DNA of 64,000 nt from Arthrobotrys musiformis (lineage: Eukaryota > Ascomycota > Orbiliomycetes > Orbiliales > Orbiliaceae). Below the pieces are notes generated by a model that saw only the letters and a list, made by a program, of their open reading frames with translations, was not told the DNA's origin and did not search any database. Made by a program: the position numbers and the translations under genes. Location: positions 1,240,001 to 1,304,000 of the forward strand of contig JAVHJL010000010.1 in assembly GCA_036971715.1 (NCBI GenBank), in the 5' to 3' direction. Of the stretch, positions 46,168-59,100 are shown piece by piece. Position 1 is the stretch's first letter. Each line of letters begins with the position of its first letter.

Positions 46168-48800
46168 TTATTGGGTATATGTCTTCGGCACATCCACGAC
46201 AAAGGCCTCGACAATCATCGTCGCCTGTTCGCGGTATTCCTTCGCCTCCACTGCCTGCTTCTTTGTCATACCTCTATAGTCAGTTTTCCCTAAGGTCATC
46301 AGCCTCCCGACTAGCGGTACCCCCATTGCATTGTAAGCGAAACCTGGTGTTGTAAATTCTGGGTCAGGGGATACCCATAGCACTCCTCTACCCAGAGCTA
46401 CAGATAGCCGTCCGTGGCTCCCGATATGATCCTCAAATATTGGATGTACGGGGTGGATCCAACTATTTTTGGGGGCAAAGGTATTCGTCAAGTTAGCATC
46501 TGGCACTTAGTCAAAAGCAGGGGATCCTGAGTAGAAGAAAGAGGCGAAAACCACAGGTATGACTGACTCTTTGTGTTTACAATCCTTCAAAGCATCGGTG
46601 TATAACCCTGAAAGGAGGAATGCTCCCCCTACATCTTCCCCTCTGCATGTATATATGAACCTCTTGGTGCCGAATTTGTATATTCGGTTTCGGGTGACAT
46701 TATACGACCAAACTCCAGGCTTAGGGAAACTTTCCAAACTAGCCATGACAACATCGGCTCCATACTTATGCCTCGACCCGAAGTGGTTGGGCACAGGGTC
46801 GATTTCCGTCAAAAACCTACAGTTGCACCCCGTTAAGATGTACTCTTCACCTAGAACCTATAGTATAGGGGTTTTTCTTACCACGACATTGGATACGTTA
46901 TTGGTATGGAGCCTAAATCAATTAATTAGTACCAAGTTCTCCGGGGTACACTCATTCTTGTCGAGAGATAAAAACTTACTTTGCAACTGTATGGGCTTTC
47001 CTTCCAAAACATCTGATACCTTCCACCCTTTCTTCACCTTGTTCCCCGTCGGAATCACATTGCCAACGTACATCCAAAACCGTCTATCCTCACTCATCGC
47101 GGTACCAACAACGTTTTTAACCTTCGAGGTGGGTAGCGTCGTAACTTGAACGTATCTCGGTAATCTGATTCGTCCATCTTTCCCCGTATCCCATAAGTAA
47201 TCTTTATCAGCCGGGGGAAACCTGATAGCAAACAATCCCTCTTTATTGAGCGAAGTTAACTTGGGATTGTTAAATTGCACTTCTGCCTCCGCTGCTGTCG
47301 CGGGGAGTCCCGCTTTCGGGGTCGATGGAACGAGCTGCCATCCGGTGTAGAAGAAATGATTCGTAGCCTGGCCGGTACAAGTTTGTGACAGCCGTTTGAG
47401 ATCACTCCAGTCGCCCATTAAGAACGCGACTTTTTCGCCAGGTATGTGGCATAGATACACAAAATAGGGGGTGCCGGCGAGCCTAAGCACGCCGCCGTAT
47501 GTTTTGTCTATAATCCATTTGCTGGGGTGTTGGTTTAGATACTCGTACTAGGCGGCTAGAATCATCTGGCCGTGTTCGTCGATGATGGCATTTATCTTGG
47601 TTGACGCACTGCTCGCCCCGCCGGGTGTGATCACGAAGGCTTGCTGAAACGCCGGGTCGATCGTATCCTGCGGCACCGATTGTAGGGATGGGATCTTCTG
47701 ATCCGAAATCTCTTTCTCTGTTGGAGACGCTTTTCATCCTCATCTTCGTTAGCCGTTTCCAACAATCCCACTCACATCAACGAGGCGTCTATAGAATATA
47801 TTGTCAATAACTCACACATAAAAACACTCCCCGTATCAATATCCACCGGGCTAACCTTCTTCGGGCCCGTAAACTCTAACCCAGGATAATCCGTCACCTT
47901 TTCAAACACAGGCACATTAACAGCCAACTCCTCCTCATCCTCTTCAACATTCCCTTCGTCGTCCCCCATACTAACCATAGATATCGGATTCGATATCGTA
48001 AACCTCCCCCTCGCAAGTGGACTCCCATATCTCGGACTCTCAAATCTCGAAGTCCGCCTGCTATCCTGCGGCGTCGTTTGCCCGCTAATATCGTACCGGG
48101 GGGTATTAGTCCCGCTCGTCGGTGGTGTCTTGGGAAGATCGATAAAAGGCGATATATTTTTAATATTCTCCTCGGGTTCTCGAATCCCCAAAGCCTTGAT
48201 CGCACTCGCCAGCGTAATCCCATTCACGGCATTGTTATTATTATTACTCTCCCTATCAAACAAATTCTTCTCCAACATCTGACTCGGCGTATCCGGAAAC
48301 GACTTCCTCTGCGAAAGCTTGGGATATAGCAGTTCGTCCGGTTCGGTATCCGGAACATCCGGGTCAAATCCCAACTCCGGACTATCGTAGCCAGAGGTAT
48401 CGGGACTATTACTATTGCTGTTGTGCATACTCATACTGTTATCGTAGTTCTGCTGAGGCGGTCTGTTGGGTATTCTACCCGGTTGACTGAGCAAGGGGTT
48501 CGTATTCGGAGGCGCGAGCGGGCTATTTGCCATACCGCTGGTTCTGCTGGTGTCGAGAGTATTCATCCCGGTTTGCGGCGTATACGGCGTACTAGGAAAT
48601 GTAAAGCCTCTGTTTGGGCTATTCCCCCACGTGGGAGTGATCCCACCGCCTGGAAGAGCATTATTTCCACTACCACCCCCATTACCACCCTCACTACCAC
48701 CCCCATTCGGTTGAGCTTCCGGAGCCGCATATGCATGTCCGGTCAAGATGAAAATACCAGCCAGAAGCCGCTGCAATCTAATATTCTCGTCTAACCACAT
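46168..48800 (-). pseudogene. Large secreted protein gene with one in-frame TAG (unrecognised family)
   Basis: Five exons on the minus strand: 48800-47816, 47729-46980, 46912-46882, 46816-46581 and 46505-46168, for 779 codons. Introns of 86, 67 and 65 nt have good signals and remove several apparent stops. The fourth (75 nt, GTAAAC...CTAAG) is weaker but is the only way I found to avoid a TAA at 46509-46507. The N-terminus is a signal peptide (LLAGIFILTGHAYA before Ala-Pro-Glu). A Gly/Asn/Ser/Pro-rich disordered region of about 300 residues follows, then a folded region rich in aromatics (IIDKTYGGVLRLAGTPYFVY, DPVPNHFGSRHKYG, WIHPVHPIFEDHIG). One TAG at 47550-47548 interrupts an otherwise sensible frame (INAIIDEHGQMILAA, stop, YEYLNQHPSKW), consistent with a single C-to-T change from CAG. 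It is either a recent pseudogene, a sequence error or a readthrough site. I do not recognise the family. Confidence 0.6.
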
Positions 48801-49188
48801 CGTTACTTCTTCGACGAGACTACCAGCGCTAGTAGCGAACAAAAGACGTTCCTCCTAGTTTATACTCTAATCCAACCATACATTAATCCAAGGATATAAC
48901 AGCCACGCCACCAACGTGAATTTTCAATATGTCTGCTCATTCCCCCTCTCGTGCCTTCCATGACCTGAGCACGTTTCCAACGCCCCCCACGTATCAGTCC
49001 CACGTATTTACGTCAACCCTGAGCAAATATAAGCCCATTCAACCCAGCCAACTTCATGCATCCTCGTTATCTAATGCAACAACTGGCAAAGATGGTTAAT
49101 ATAAACCTCAGGCAGAGTCCCTAAACACCGGTATATATCAGTAACCCTGGATATAGACTATCAAAAATTAATGTTGTTAAAAAGGGAA
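48801..49188. other. Short intergenic region
   Basis: 388 bp between two minus-strand genes. No element can be assigned. Confidence 0.4.
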
Positions 49189-49586
49189 TTACATACCAGA
49201 ACTCTCCTTCCCCAAAGTAACACACTCCTCCACACCACCCCCCTCAAACTCTGCACAAGCGGGTAATCGATTTTTGTTTTCCGCCAAATAATCCTTCTGC
49301 GCTTGTAGTCGCTCCTCAGGTGTCACTTGAATCCCCCAACGTTAGCCTTTATACAACCCCCCAGAATTCAAGTCATAAAACAAAATGAGGGGGCAAAGAT
49401 ATACCAGAATCCCACCGCCTCATAGCCAGAGTACCCTCAACCTGCGAACTACAAGCCGTAATATCCCCCCCCTCCCCGCGGAAGATTCTCCAATCGTCCG
49501 GTATAACCCCCAACCGGAAGTCCAAAAACCGGTGTAACAACCACAAATGACATCGCAACAAGAACTCCCAACCCCATCGTCCTCAT
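49189..49586 (-). pseudogene. Small secreted protein gene with a G8 frameshift
   Basis: Minus strand, ATG at 49586. The first exon (to 49405) encodes a clear signal peptide (MGLGVLVAMSFVVVTPVFG). A second exon at 49325-49189 follows a 79-nt intron (donor GTATAT, acceptor TTCAAG) and encodes TPEERLQAQKDYLAENKNRL and three Cys-containing segments in total. The two halves are in different frames. The exon sum is 319 nt, one more than a multiple of three, and the shift falls at or next to the run of eight G (minus strand) at about 49465-49472. With one G fewer the frame would be 105 residues long. Whether this is an assembly error, a real null allele or a length-variable tract cannot be told. The stop TAA at 49191-49189 overlaps a donor-like GTATGT, so a further exon is possible. 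Confidence 0.5.
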
Positions 49587-50672
49587 CGTTGCCAATTTAA
49601 AATAATTTCTTTTAAAAAAGATAGGGTGTATGGAGATAGACACAAGAGGTAGTACGTCGAACAAAGCTGACGATGGAGTACTCAGTATTCACCATCCAGT
49701 ATTCGGTAGCCACCTCCCAATAAATAGACATATAAATCCCCATCCAAACCCCGGTCAATCTGATCATCCGATCTGTATGACGATACAACCATTTGTCTTA
49801 TTAGAAACCGGAGACTTAATAAATTCCTCACAAAAAATACCTTGACAGTGACGTCGCTCAAGTCTGAAATAGTCCATTAGCGTTGCAAAACCGACTGAAT
49901 TCACAGTTAGCCTGCCGCTTTCGACAAAGGCGAGCTCGATGGCTGGTCAGAAACGCGTTGGCGTCTAAAAATACCACAAACCGTAGTAGATCCGAAGATA
50001 TCGGTTTAACAATACATTATGTATTCAATATAGGTATATGATTTACTACAAATAGTGTGATATGATGTATACCACCCATTTCCATGCAGAAAAGGCTTCG
50101 AACAAGGAAAATTACAAAAAGGCTCACAATATATAAAGAAAATGTACCATGTTGCACAAAAAACAAAGAAAAACAAATTCAAAAAACGCCCGCTAGAACG
50201 AGACGGGAAACAGAATGCACTCCAAGTAGTATAAAACTCGGAGGGGCCGAAGAATATAAAAAAAGGATATCAATATCGCCATATGCATGTAATCTTCCAA
50301 AACCGCCGGATAATCGAGACATGATGGGATGCAATAGGTTAGTAACAGAGACGCTCGACATTAACACTCATATATTTTTTTCGCGTGTACCTTTGCAGAA
50401 AGAAAAAAGAGGGTAAGAAAAAAAGGTCGGTGAAAGGAAACGAAGGGAAACGTCCGGAACGGCCGTCGCAGCGTGCCTTATTCAATCTATCCCCTGCCCA
50501 TTTGAATACCATGCCACCCATGACGAAGAACTAGGAAAAATAAACTATGCTGTAGAAAATACGCTGCTCATGAAGCGGAGCCAAAAGGAAAATAATCAAC
50601 AAAAGAGCCAATCCAGCAGACCCAATGGAAGAATTAAAAGGAAAGTGGAGGAGCAAAGACAATTTAACTCGT
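49587..50672. other. Intergenic region
   Basis: AT-rich, with the promoter of the small secreted protein and the 3' flank of IQGAP. Short frames such as 50084-50416 lie in A-rich sequence and look spurious. Confidence 0.5.
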
Positions 50673-53600
50673 TCAGCCATCCTTATAGAACTTCTTGAAC
50701 AGAAGGTGCAAGAACAAATTCACATTCAACTTACACATGCCCTCGAATAAGGTCATGAATTGATGATTATTATATTGTGCCTACTAACGATTAGCTTCAC
50801 CCATCAAAATTTGATTACATAACCGTGCAAACTTACCTGCAATAAATCATCCAATGGGATTTTCGCACTACCGCCAGGAAGCATCATAGCACCCTGGCTA
50901 GCCTCGATAAGAAAAACTCCGACTTCGTCAGAGCTTAGAGTGAAGTTAATCTTATCGTAGTGGTGATAGCCCTCCATTGAGACCAAGACACCTTTCTCGA
51001 AGAGGTTATGTGCGCTGTACTTGTAACTACCAAACTTCGGTACTCGGCCAGAGCGTTGGAGTTCTTTGAGATGAAAGTACTGCTTTGTGAAAGGAAGGAT
51101 AGTCTTTTTCTTCCTGTATTCCGAAATATCTCATGTTAGCAAAACATTTCATACTATTGCGACTAGAGGTGAGAGAAACATACCCCTTCTTTGTTTGAAG
51201 CGTCAACATGGCTTGCTCAATGTAGTCGTTGTAGCTCTGCAACTTGTCGTCCAAGAATCTCGCCTTTTCGCCCAAATGGCTCAGTGTTTGCTTGACACCA
51301 TCCAACTCTCGCTGGCGCTGAACACGCCTCCTGTGCTTTGTCCGAATATCGATAGCAATGGCATTCAAAAGATCCTGAAATTGGTTCTTTCTTGTGATCT
51401 TGCCCGTCTTCTCTAGCTTCAACACATTCTCCAATGCTGTCTTCTTAAGCTCGCTGTAGGTCATAAGGCTCACATCGCTTAATGTGTGGTGGGATGGCAT
51501 ATGGTCAGAGTAGGCAGCACGCTTGCGAGTGTCGGCGGCATCTTCAGCGATGACTTGTTGCCACTTGTATTCATCCTCGTCTGTCACTGGCTTAACGAGG
51601 ATGTCCATGAGATCTGTACCTGTTTGCACTCTTATGATGTACAGAACACATCTCTTGGTCTCGGTGAAGAGGGCCTTAATATTGCTTTCGGGATCTAGGC
51701 GCAAATTAGTATATCATATAACTTGGTGTTATGAGTGAGTCCTACCTTCGACTTTGCTGAGCCTTGGGTCGAGAGTAAGGCAGATTTCGCTACTAGAAAC
51801 ACTGGCCAACTCCATTTCCGTATTCTTAACATTGCCAAGTTCTCGGATAAGGTCCCGGAGAGGGTCTTCTCGCTCAGGAGCCATGAAATCTAGCTCCCTA
51901 GACACCATTGCGTGAAGGGCAAAGATATCCACCATCTTGATGAATAGGGTTGGTTTTTGGCGGGAAGTTAGGTCGTCGAACTCGTCCATGTCGAACTGCT
52001 TCTCTGCGTTTGGCACTTGGATAACTAATTGGTTATTAGTAATCTATCCACTTAAATAAACACGATGAGGCGGTAACTTACTATTTCTAAAGATAGACAA
52101 AAGCCGCACAATAGCTTCGTTCATATAGTTGTTCATGGGCTGCAGATAAACATCTTCACCATGCGAGAACAACTTTCCAGCGCTAATGTTGCTAAGGACC
52201 TTGCTCAAAATTGTCAAGTTCTTCTTCTGAGCGGGTGCAAGACTCCTGTCAATAATTCCAAAGGTCTCTGGGCTCAAAATAACCGGATTGAAGTATTTGA
52301 GGAAGAAGAAGTGAACAACGACTTGCATGATACCATCTGGGTGCTCCTGTGGGAACCTCAAGAGAAGTGCGTCATGCGACACCTGTGCAAGATGGCGCAC
52401 GCCGTAAGGCAACCTGGCGGCATTCTCCTCAATTGCATCGAGAACAGAATCACAGAGATCACGTAGCTCCTCAAGATGCTGCACGAATTCCCTTCTTGTC
52501 TCCGGGTCTCGGATAGCTTCTTCTGGGGTAATATCTCGGCGTCTCTGACTCTTCCTTCCTGTACTTAGCTCCTCGTTGTTGACGGAAGTCATATAAATTT
52601 GTAGCGGGTTGCTTTCGAGGTCAAGCGCGTCGTTGTCCACGACCCGTCCCTTAAGAATAGGTCCTAGGAAGTCGCGCATGTACTTCCTGTCTCGCGGCGA
52701 ACGGATGTAGTTGACTACAAGCCTACTCCAAAAGAAATTTCCGCGGAGGTAGTCTTGTGGGTCTTGGGATGCATCCAATTCCTCTCGTATGCTCTTGGCG
52801 ATTAGCTTAAGCAGGTAGTATTCTTCTCTCCTCTTCTGAGCATAACCGAACAAACCAATGATCAAGTTCTCGAGCCTCTTTAAATCCTTTTCGGCGGTCC
52901 CGGTCTGGCGCACACGCTGGAACATGCGAGACAGATAGACAGGCTGGGTCTGAAGTGCAAAGAAGAGGATTTGGTAGAGCTCAAGCTTCCGTCGCGAGTT
53001 CTTGTTGAGAGCCTTGAGGTCAAATGGATCAGAGGATCCAAGTTCAGTGTTCCCGAGCATAACTCCGTGGTTGCCTCCGAGTTTCTGATACTTGATAACC
53101 TCGTCCAAAGTGATCTTGTTGCGGATTAGAAGACCAATCTTAACGTCGAGTTGTTCAATATATTGTTCCTGCAGCTCGTTTTGTCGAATATGCTGAACAA
53201 CGGTCTTGCGCTTAGACTCAAATTCCATCTCCTCGTCAAAATCAAAGTCGCTGTCATTGAGAAGGTGAACGAAGTTCTTGACGGTACCAACGGGTGGGTT
53301 CTTCCCAGACATCAAACTTCGATAAGCCTCACCCTGCTGTTTAGCCCTGACAAAGCTCTGGAGCTTGATAACCTTGTCCATATTTTGCCTGTAATGCTGA
53401 AGCTTGCCGTGGAATGCCTTACGTTGGAGTGCTCCTCGGATGAGGGACTGAACATCGACGATTTCGGGCTCTTCATCGATGACGGCCTCAACGGTGTGAC
53501 GAACGGCCTTTCGTGCTAGGGCAGCCCGAATGCATGCTTGGAGCCCGGTAACTTCTTCCTCGTGGTGGGTAACCATCTCGGCAACAAAGACGTTCTTAGT

Positions 53601-56012
53601 TCCTCTCATAAGGGCGCCTCTGCCGCGAGCCTGAAGTTCAACGATCTTGCCGAGTTGAGCATTGAGAGCGGTGAGTTTGGCCTGGTGTGCTTTACGGGTG
53701 AGCATACCCCTGATGCTGCTCTGCAAATCCACGACGGGTTCCTCTTGATCGTAAAGGTCGTCCTGGTGACCCATAATATCGTGTCGAACAGATGCACCAC
53801 GGATGGCTGCCTGAAATTTGATGATGCTTGGCAAGGCGGCTTGCAACTGCCTCTTCAACTCAGCATGCTTTCGGCGGTATAGTATACCCCGTGCACGAGC
53901 TTGAACTGCTTCCCAAGAGCCAGGTTTAGCCTGAAGCTTGTTCATAACGCTAGCTTTCCGGCTCCTATACATAACACCTCGAGCAATAGCCTGGAGTTTG
54001 GCGGTTTGTTGATTGGCTTTTTGTAATTCGGCTTTTTGTTTCGCGAGCGCCTTACGAGTAAGCATGCCTCGGATTTGAGCTTGCAATCCAGAAACATCGG
54101 CCTCGCCTTCGTAGATATCGTCCATGTGTGCGCCGAGGTCGTTTCTGAACAAAGCACCGCGAATAGCAGACTGCAGTTTAGTAACGGCCGGTGCGGCTCG
54201 TTCTAACTCCTTCCTCTGCTGTGCGAGCCCATCACGGACTTGTTGACCGCGTTGGATAGCCTGTAGCTTCGCAAACAGCTTGGAGTTCCTCTTGAGCGAT
54301 CTCTTCTTTTCTTCCATTGCCTTCCTGATCAAAAGACCGCGAGCAAGAGCCTGCATATCCGAAGCCCAACCGCTCATCTCGAAGGTGTAGGCGAAGCTCT
54401 CCCTGGCAAACATCCCGCGGATTCGAGCCTGGAGGTCCAAAACCTCTGGCTCGCAGGACCACAAGTCATCCATCATCCACCCGAGAGCAACTCTAACCAG
54501 TGCGCCGCGAACGGCGGATTGAAGCTCGACCACCTCGCTTTCTACTTCTTCTAACTCTCGCTGTATTCTTTCCTCCTCGGTTTCCTGGGGCTCCTCGTCG
54601 AAATGCTTTCCGACACCTTTGAAACTCGGCAAGGAGACACCGGCCTGGTCTAGTCCCCGCTGGGTACTGTGTAGTTCTTCTTCTGTGAATTCGAGTTGGC
54701 CGACGAGATTCCCGATTGAAAAGTCCGTGAAGCCAAGTCTCAATAACAGATAACTTAGGGCATGAATACAGTAGATGACCTTCGGGATGTTTTTCTTGTC
54801 GTAGAGATCGGTAAGTTCGAAGTAAAAGACTTCCGGCAAATCGACGCGTCTGATAAATTTGAAGAATCGAACAATGTTGTCGGTATGGCGGTATTGAAGC
54901 TTAGGGTCAGTGAATATACGCGGAACCAATTCCGGCGCGAAGACTTGGGTGACCCGAGCAAGAGTTATTCCATTTCGAAGATAATTTTCAAGTTCGATAA
55001 TCGGAGGGATCTCCTCTTCGATACACCGCTCGATCCATCTATTATAAACCAATATAGTCAGTTACTGAGTCAATACTCCACACATGCAGACCTATATATC
55101 ACGAATAACGTACTCTTTCGCTTCACCAATATGACAAAGGTATTCGTAGGCTTTCAAGTACTTCCTCTGGGCATCCATCCAAGTGACCGAAGACCAACTA
55201 CTTTTGCCATCGTTAATGTTCATTTTCTTGAAAGCCTTCCGGCCATGGAGCCCGACGACATCATGTGCCTTAGTCGCAGCGACAATTTGCTCGCCAGTCT
55301 CGGAAAGCGTCCGAAGATGGCTAACAGACGAGTTCTTCAAGGCTTTCAAGTCGGCAGAAGTCGCCACGCCAGATGCGCCAGTAAGTATCATACTCGTAGG
55401 TCGCTGAGACATTCTTCGAGTGGAAGGGTCCCTCTCAGACAATGTAATCTCTGAGATAGCATTCGACAGCGATTGGTCGGTAGTCGGAGTCCCCGATGGC
55501 GTGTAGTATCCTTGGATATCACTCCCTCGAGGTGTAGAATTATTCGACGAAAAATCCAGCCTTCGGGCAGCAGAATCCGGTGTTTGTGACACAGAATGAT
55601 TCCTTGTGTAGTGGACCCCTTTTGTCGGCGTTCCGGTGGGACTAGCAACCGGACTTTCGAGAGGAGAGTACGGGTCCGGGTGATGACGACTAGTATAATG
55701 GCTAGACCCGGTCCCCGGCGAAGAAGGTAGATTCAGGTTGTACTTGCTGAAGTATGATGATGATGTTGATGATGAGTTGACGCCATCTGTGTTATACCGG
55801 GAGACGGAAGGCGCCGACGAGTTTGTAGATGCTTGGGAAGGCATGGAACCAATCGACTGGGTCGAGTAGTTGGAGCCGTACGCCGACGAGACACCCGATG
55901 CGACAGACGACGTTGAAAGCTGGCGGGTGTGGAGGCTTTGGTGGGAGGTTTGGTTGAGATAGCTGTTGCGGCGGTTGCCCGGCGAGGAGGGGTACATGTT
56001 GTAGGACGACAT
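50673..56012 (-). CDS. IQGAP-family cytokinesis scaffold (Iqg1/Rng2-like)
   Basis: Six exons on the minus strand: 56012-55114, 55038-52082, 52024-51746, 51694-51184, 51113-50837 and 50780-50673, encoding 1676 residues. All junctions keep the frame. Domain order: a Ser/Tyr/Asn-rich disordered N-terminus of about 270 residues; a calponin-homology actin-binding domain starting at WMDAQRKYLKAYEYLCHIGE and spliced directly into WIERCIEEEIPPIIELENYL; 14 IQ motifs between residues about 471 and 875; a RasGAP-related domain from about 985 (RKLELYQILFFALQTQPVYL); then the RasGAP C-terminal region ending FKKFYKDG. IQGAPs bind F-actin, calmodulin or myosin light chains, and Rho-type GTPases, and organise the contractile ring and septum. 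The GAP-like domain in this family binds rather than hydrolyses. An internal-start model at 55052 would lose the first third of the CH domain. Confidence 0.95.
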
Positions 56013-56826
56013 CGAGGATGATGCCTCAGTAACTGGGGAGCAGGACGTGCGGTGTTATTGTGTTGGAATTGTTTGATTCATCGATGCTGATCGATGCCCG
56101 ATGGTTCTATTGTTTATGTTGATGTGGGGATGGAGTACACCAGTCGGCCGGGTGGAGAACTCAGTTGAAGCTTGGTCTCCCAGGCTGCGAATGCGATCAG
56201 ACTTTTGCTGACAACAAAAGCTGCCGCCAAGAGGACTCCTGGTACCGTTCTCAGCGAGCTATCCGGTGTGGTAGGTAAGAAGCGCTGGCAATTCGCGCTG
56301 AAGCCGTCGACGGGTAAATTATAACAGCCCTGGAGGGTTCTGAGGATCGTGGGAGGAGGAGGGGGGGTATATTATATCAGAGATGGGATTGTGATGCATG
56401 TTCGATTGGGTGCGCCATTCCTCTCGACTGAACTTAACTAGCGGACATATTATTCTCTGCAGCATGTGCCCTGCCTTGCCTTGCCTTGATTCGCCTTTCT
56501 TCACTCTGAACGGACTAAGCCACTTTTGTTGTCTGTTTACGTTCCCGGTACCTGGTCCAATCAAAGCCCCGCGTTGCCACGGTGATTCTGATCGATTGTC
56601 TCAACGTCGATCAAACCAGATCCCATTCACGTGACCTTCCCACCAATATTTCATGTGACACGACGCTTGCTGACTAATACTTAAATGAGAATACCACACG
56701 AACAACACCAATTCCAACTGGCCTCGAGACTAAATACACAATTGATATCGATGGATTGATGCAGAACAAAGCTAAGGCAGAGATATAGAATGAACTTATA
56801 TAGCTCAGCTTTTCCATCCCTATACC
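56013..56826. other. Intergenic region
   Basis: Contains the IQGAP promoter and the 3' flank of the membrane protein gene. No gene or repeat is recognised. Confidence 0.5.
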
Positions 56827-57971
56827 TTAACCTCGATCCTGTGGGGCACCCCCCACCGGAATGGCTCTCCTCCTCGCATTATCCAGCTCCTCTTTTAAAA
56901 GAGCCCCCCGCATACCCCCTGCTCTTACAAGCTGGTAGTCGAATCTTTGGATCCTACCCTTCCCTTCAGCAGTAGAACGGCTGGCCGTTAAATATACCAC
57001 ACCACAAATACCCAACCCAATCACATAAACAAAAAAGACATTGCGATCGTCGTCGACCCCGGAACCTAAACCAAGTTTCTTCGTATACAGGAAACCAAGG
57101 TATACCCCAATCCCAGCTAAGAAAGCAAACACCGACGTGGAAAGCAGCATTGATGGAGCGGACAATGACAATAAGGAGGTAGGGGCTGGCAGAACATCTA
57201 TATACTGTAATGAACGAGGATCCAACACAGGTTTCCTGGTCCAAAGGTTGGCGTAGAAGTTTATTGGGATCCGGACGGTGCTAGTCTCCTCCTCGGCCGA
57301 GGCACTTTGCAAACTATTTATGAATTCCTGACAGTTCCTCTCGCATTCTTCGTAATCCTCAGAGGTTTTAACTGCCTTCAATGCGCAAAAAATCTCCTCG
57401 GTGTTGTCTTTACGGCCTTTCCTTATCCAGGCCCTAATTTCCGTGCCTTTGAATAATCTACCAAGCTTTCGCGACTGTGTTGCCGCAAAATATACCGCCA
57501 TGAGGGATGCCACAAGACTGTACATCAAACATGCACGCGCTGACCAATGGGTCTCGTTTAGAAGGTCAAGCGAGAGCGAGGATATGACGAGCTGTGCAAT
57601 AATCGCACCCTACCGAAAAGTATGTTAGAATTGTGTCATATCCGAGATTGTCGGTTTCGAGCAAGGAGTCCGGGACGCGACAACTTAGCCAAGGTTCTTA
57701 CAGCAATAGCGGTCATATTATATTCATCGATTATCCACTTCTTAAATGCTAGAGCATCCTCATCCTGGAGACGAGCTAAAACTTCGAGCAGAGTTTTCCA
57801 TGTTTCTATATTTCCGAACCAGAAACCGACTATCCCTGCCACCCCATAGAGTCGTATGAATAGGTAAAGAGACGCAGCCGGAGTATAAAAAGGTTCGATG
57901 ACAGGCAGCAATGCCGCCACAAGCCCGATCAGGTCCGTACTGGATAAAGTAGGTTGGAAGAAGTCCCTCAT
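56827..57971 (-). CDS. Multi-pass membrane protein of unknown function
   Basis: Two exons on the minus strand: 57971-57702 and 57609-56827, with a 92-nt intron (donor GTAAGA, acceptor CGGTAG), encoding 350 residues. About five or six hydrophobic segments are visible: LIGLVAALLPVIEPFY, LYLFIRLYGVAGIVGFWFG, IIAQLVISSLSLDLL, MYSLVASLMAVYFAAT, then after a charged loop with two Cys (ECERNCQEF) a pair near the end (LSTSVFAFLAGIGVYLGFLY and VFFVYVIGLGICGVVYL). The tail is basic. There is no recognisable transporter signature. It is divergent from nothing nearby and its role cannot be inferred. Confidence 0.65.
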
Positions 57972-58982
57972 CCTCGATTTGACCGCTGGATATAACGAGG
58001 GGGTGGCGAGCTTGTCAGTGTATACTGCCGAAAACTTGGTATTTAAAATTAATTTAGAGCGATCGCGATATGGTAAAAATGTAAGGAATGGCTTTCGTCA
58101 AAGCTTTTAGCTGGTTTTTAACTCTTTTGCCTGTTGCGTGCCCTCGACTTGATTGCTCGCGACCGCAGATTCTTTGAGCCTTGTTTGTATGCGCCCTCAT
58201 TGCAATATTCTGCGCATATGCACAGTTTGACCCCGCCCAGCTGTAGCGGCCCTCATTATCTATCTCGCAGCGGATACTAGCCAACGCACAGTACGTGGGC
58301 TCTTCGCTGTAACCCAAGGACCATTATATAATTAGGCTTGCGAAATAGGACATGGACAGGTAAGCAGCGCAATAGCGCGATACACGGCATTTTCAAGCTG
58401 GGTATCCTAACCTCAAGGATTGACGCAAAGACATTCAGACACATGTACAACTCACAATCACGCCTAAAGTACGAGACTACACTAGCACTACATCTTCATA
58501 AGCAAGTACCTTTCAGGTTCCTATTTCTGAAATCTACATATTGAATCTGTCGGCTTTGATATATATAACATCTGGACTGTAAATATAAATTCTAGTCAAT
58601 ATTATACTATCCCTATAGCTACAAATGCAAGGATGGCCAAATTTATTTCTTAACTAGCTAGCAATGCTTATGATATTTAATAGATATGGTAGCCTACTTT
58701 ATGAAGCGGCTGCAACTTTAAAGCTTTTATAATTAGGCCAGGTCTGAATTTAAATATTTAATGCGAAGTTGCAGTCAAATAACATCGTATGGGAGTGCGT
58801 ACTCGAGTATCTTTTCTAGCTGATACTCCCTTGAGGCCTCGCGATTTCAGACTCCTAGGATCCCGCAGTACCCGTCCCGACTAGGCTAACTTACTTGGCT
58901 ACTATAGGATTTAGATCCGGTTAGTTGAGACATAATAAAATGCAATCGGTTATATATAACTTATGGGATGAGTATAGTATGG

Positions 58983-59013
58983 CCTCGTACCCAGATTATA
59001 CAAAGAGTGACCG
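58983..59013 (+). repeat. Dispersed repeat copy
   Basis: CCTCGTACCCAGATTATAC followed by AAAGAGTGACCGA. It shares GAGTGACCGA with the copy at 13783. Confidence 0.55.
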
Positions 59014-59100
59014 AGGATAGGACATCTATTGTTACATATATGAACATCTATCTCTATCTCTATAAAAAGGATCGGTTCAGAATTCAAAGATAATCACTGG

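Noticed and set aside
46918..46920. Apparent TGA stop in the large secreted protein gene
   Set aside because: It lies in a 67-nt intron with GTAAGT donor, TACTAAT branch and TTTAG acceptor, and the spliced frame continues.
47701..47760. Apparent frameshift between the first two exons of the secreted protein gene
   Set aside because: Using the acceptor GATGAAAAG at 47730 instead of the earlier ACGAAG restores phase with a nearby GCTAAC branch point.
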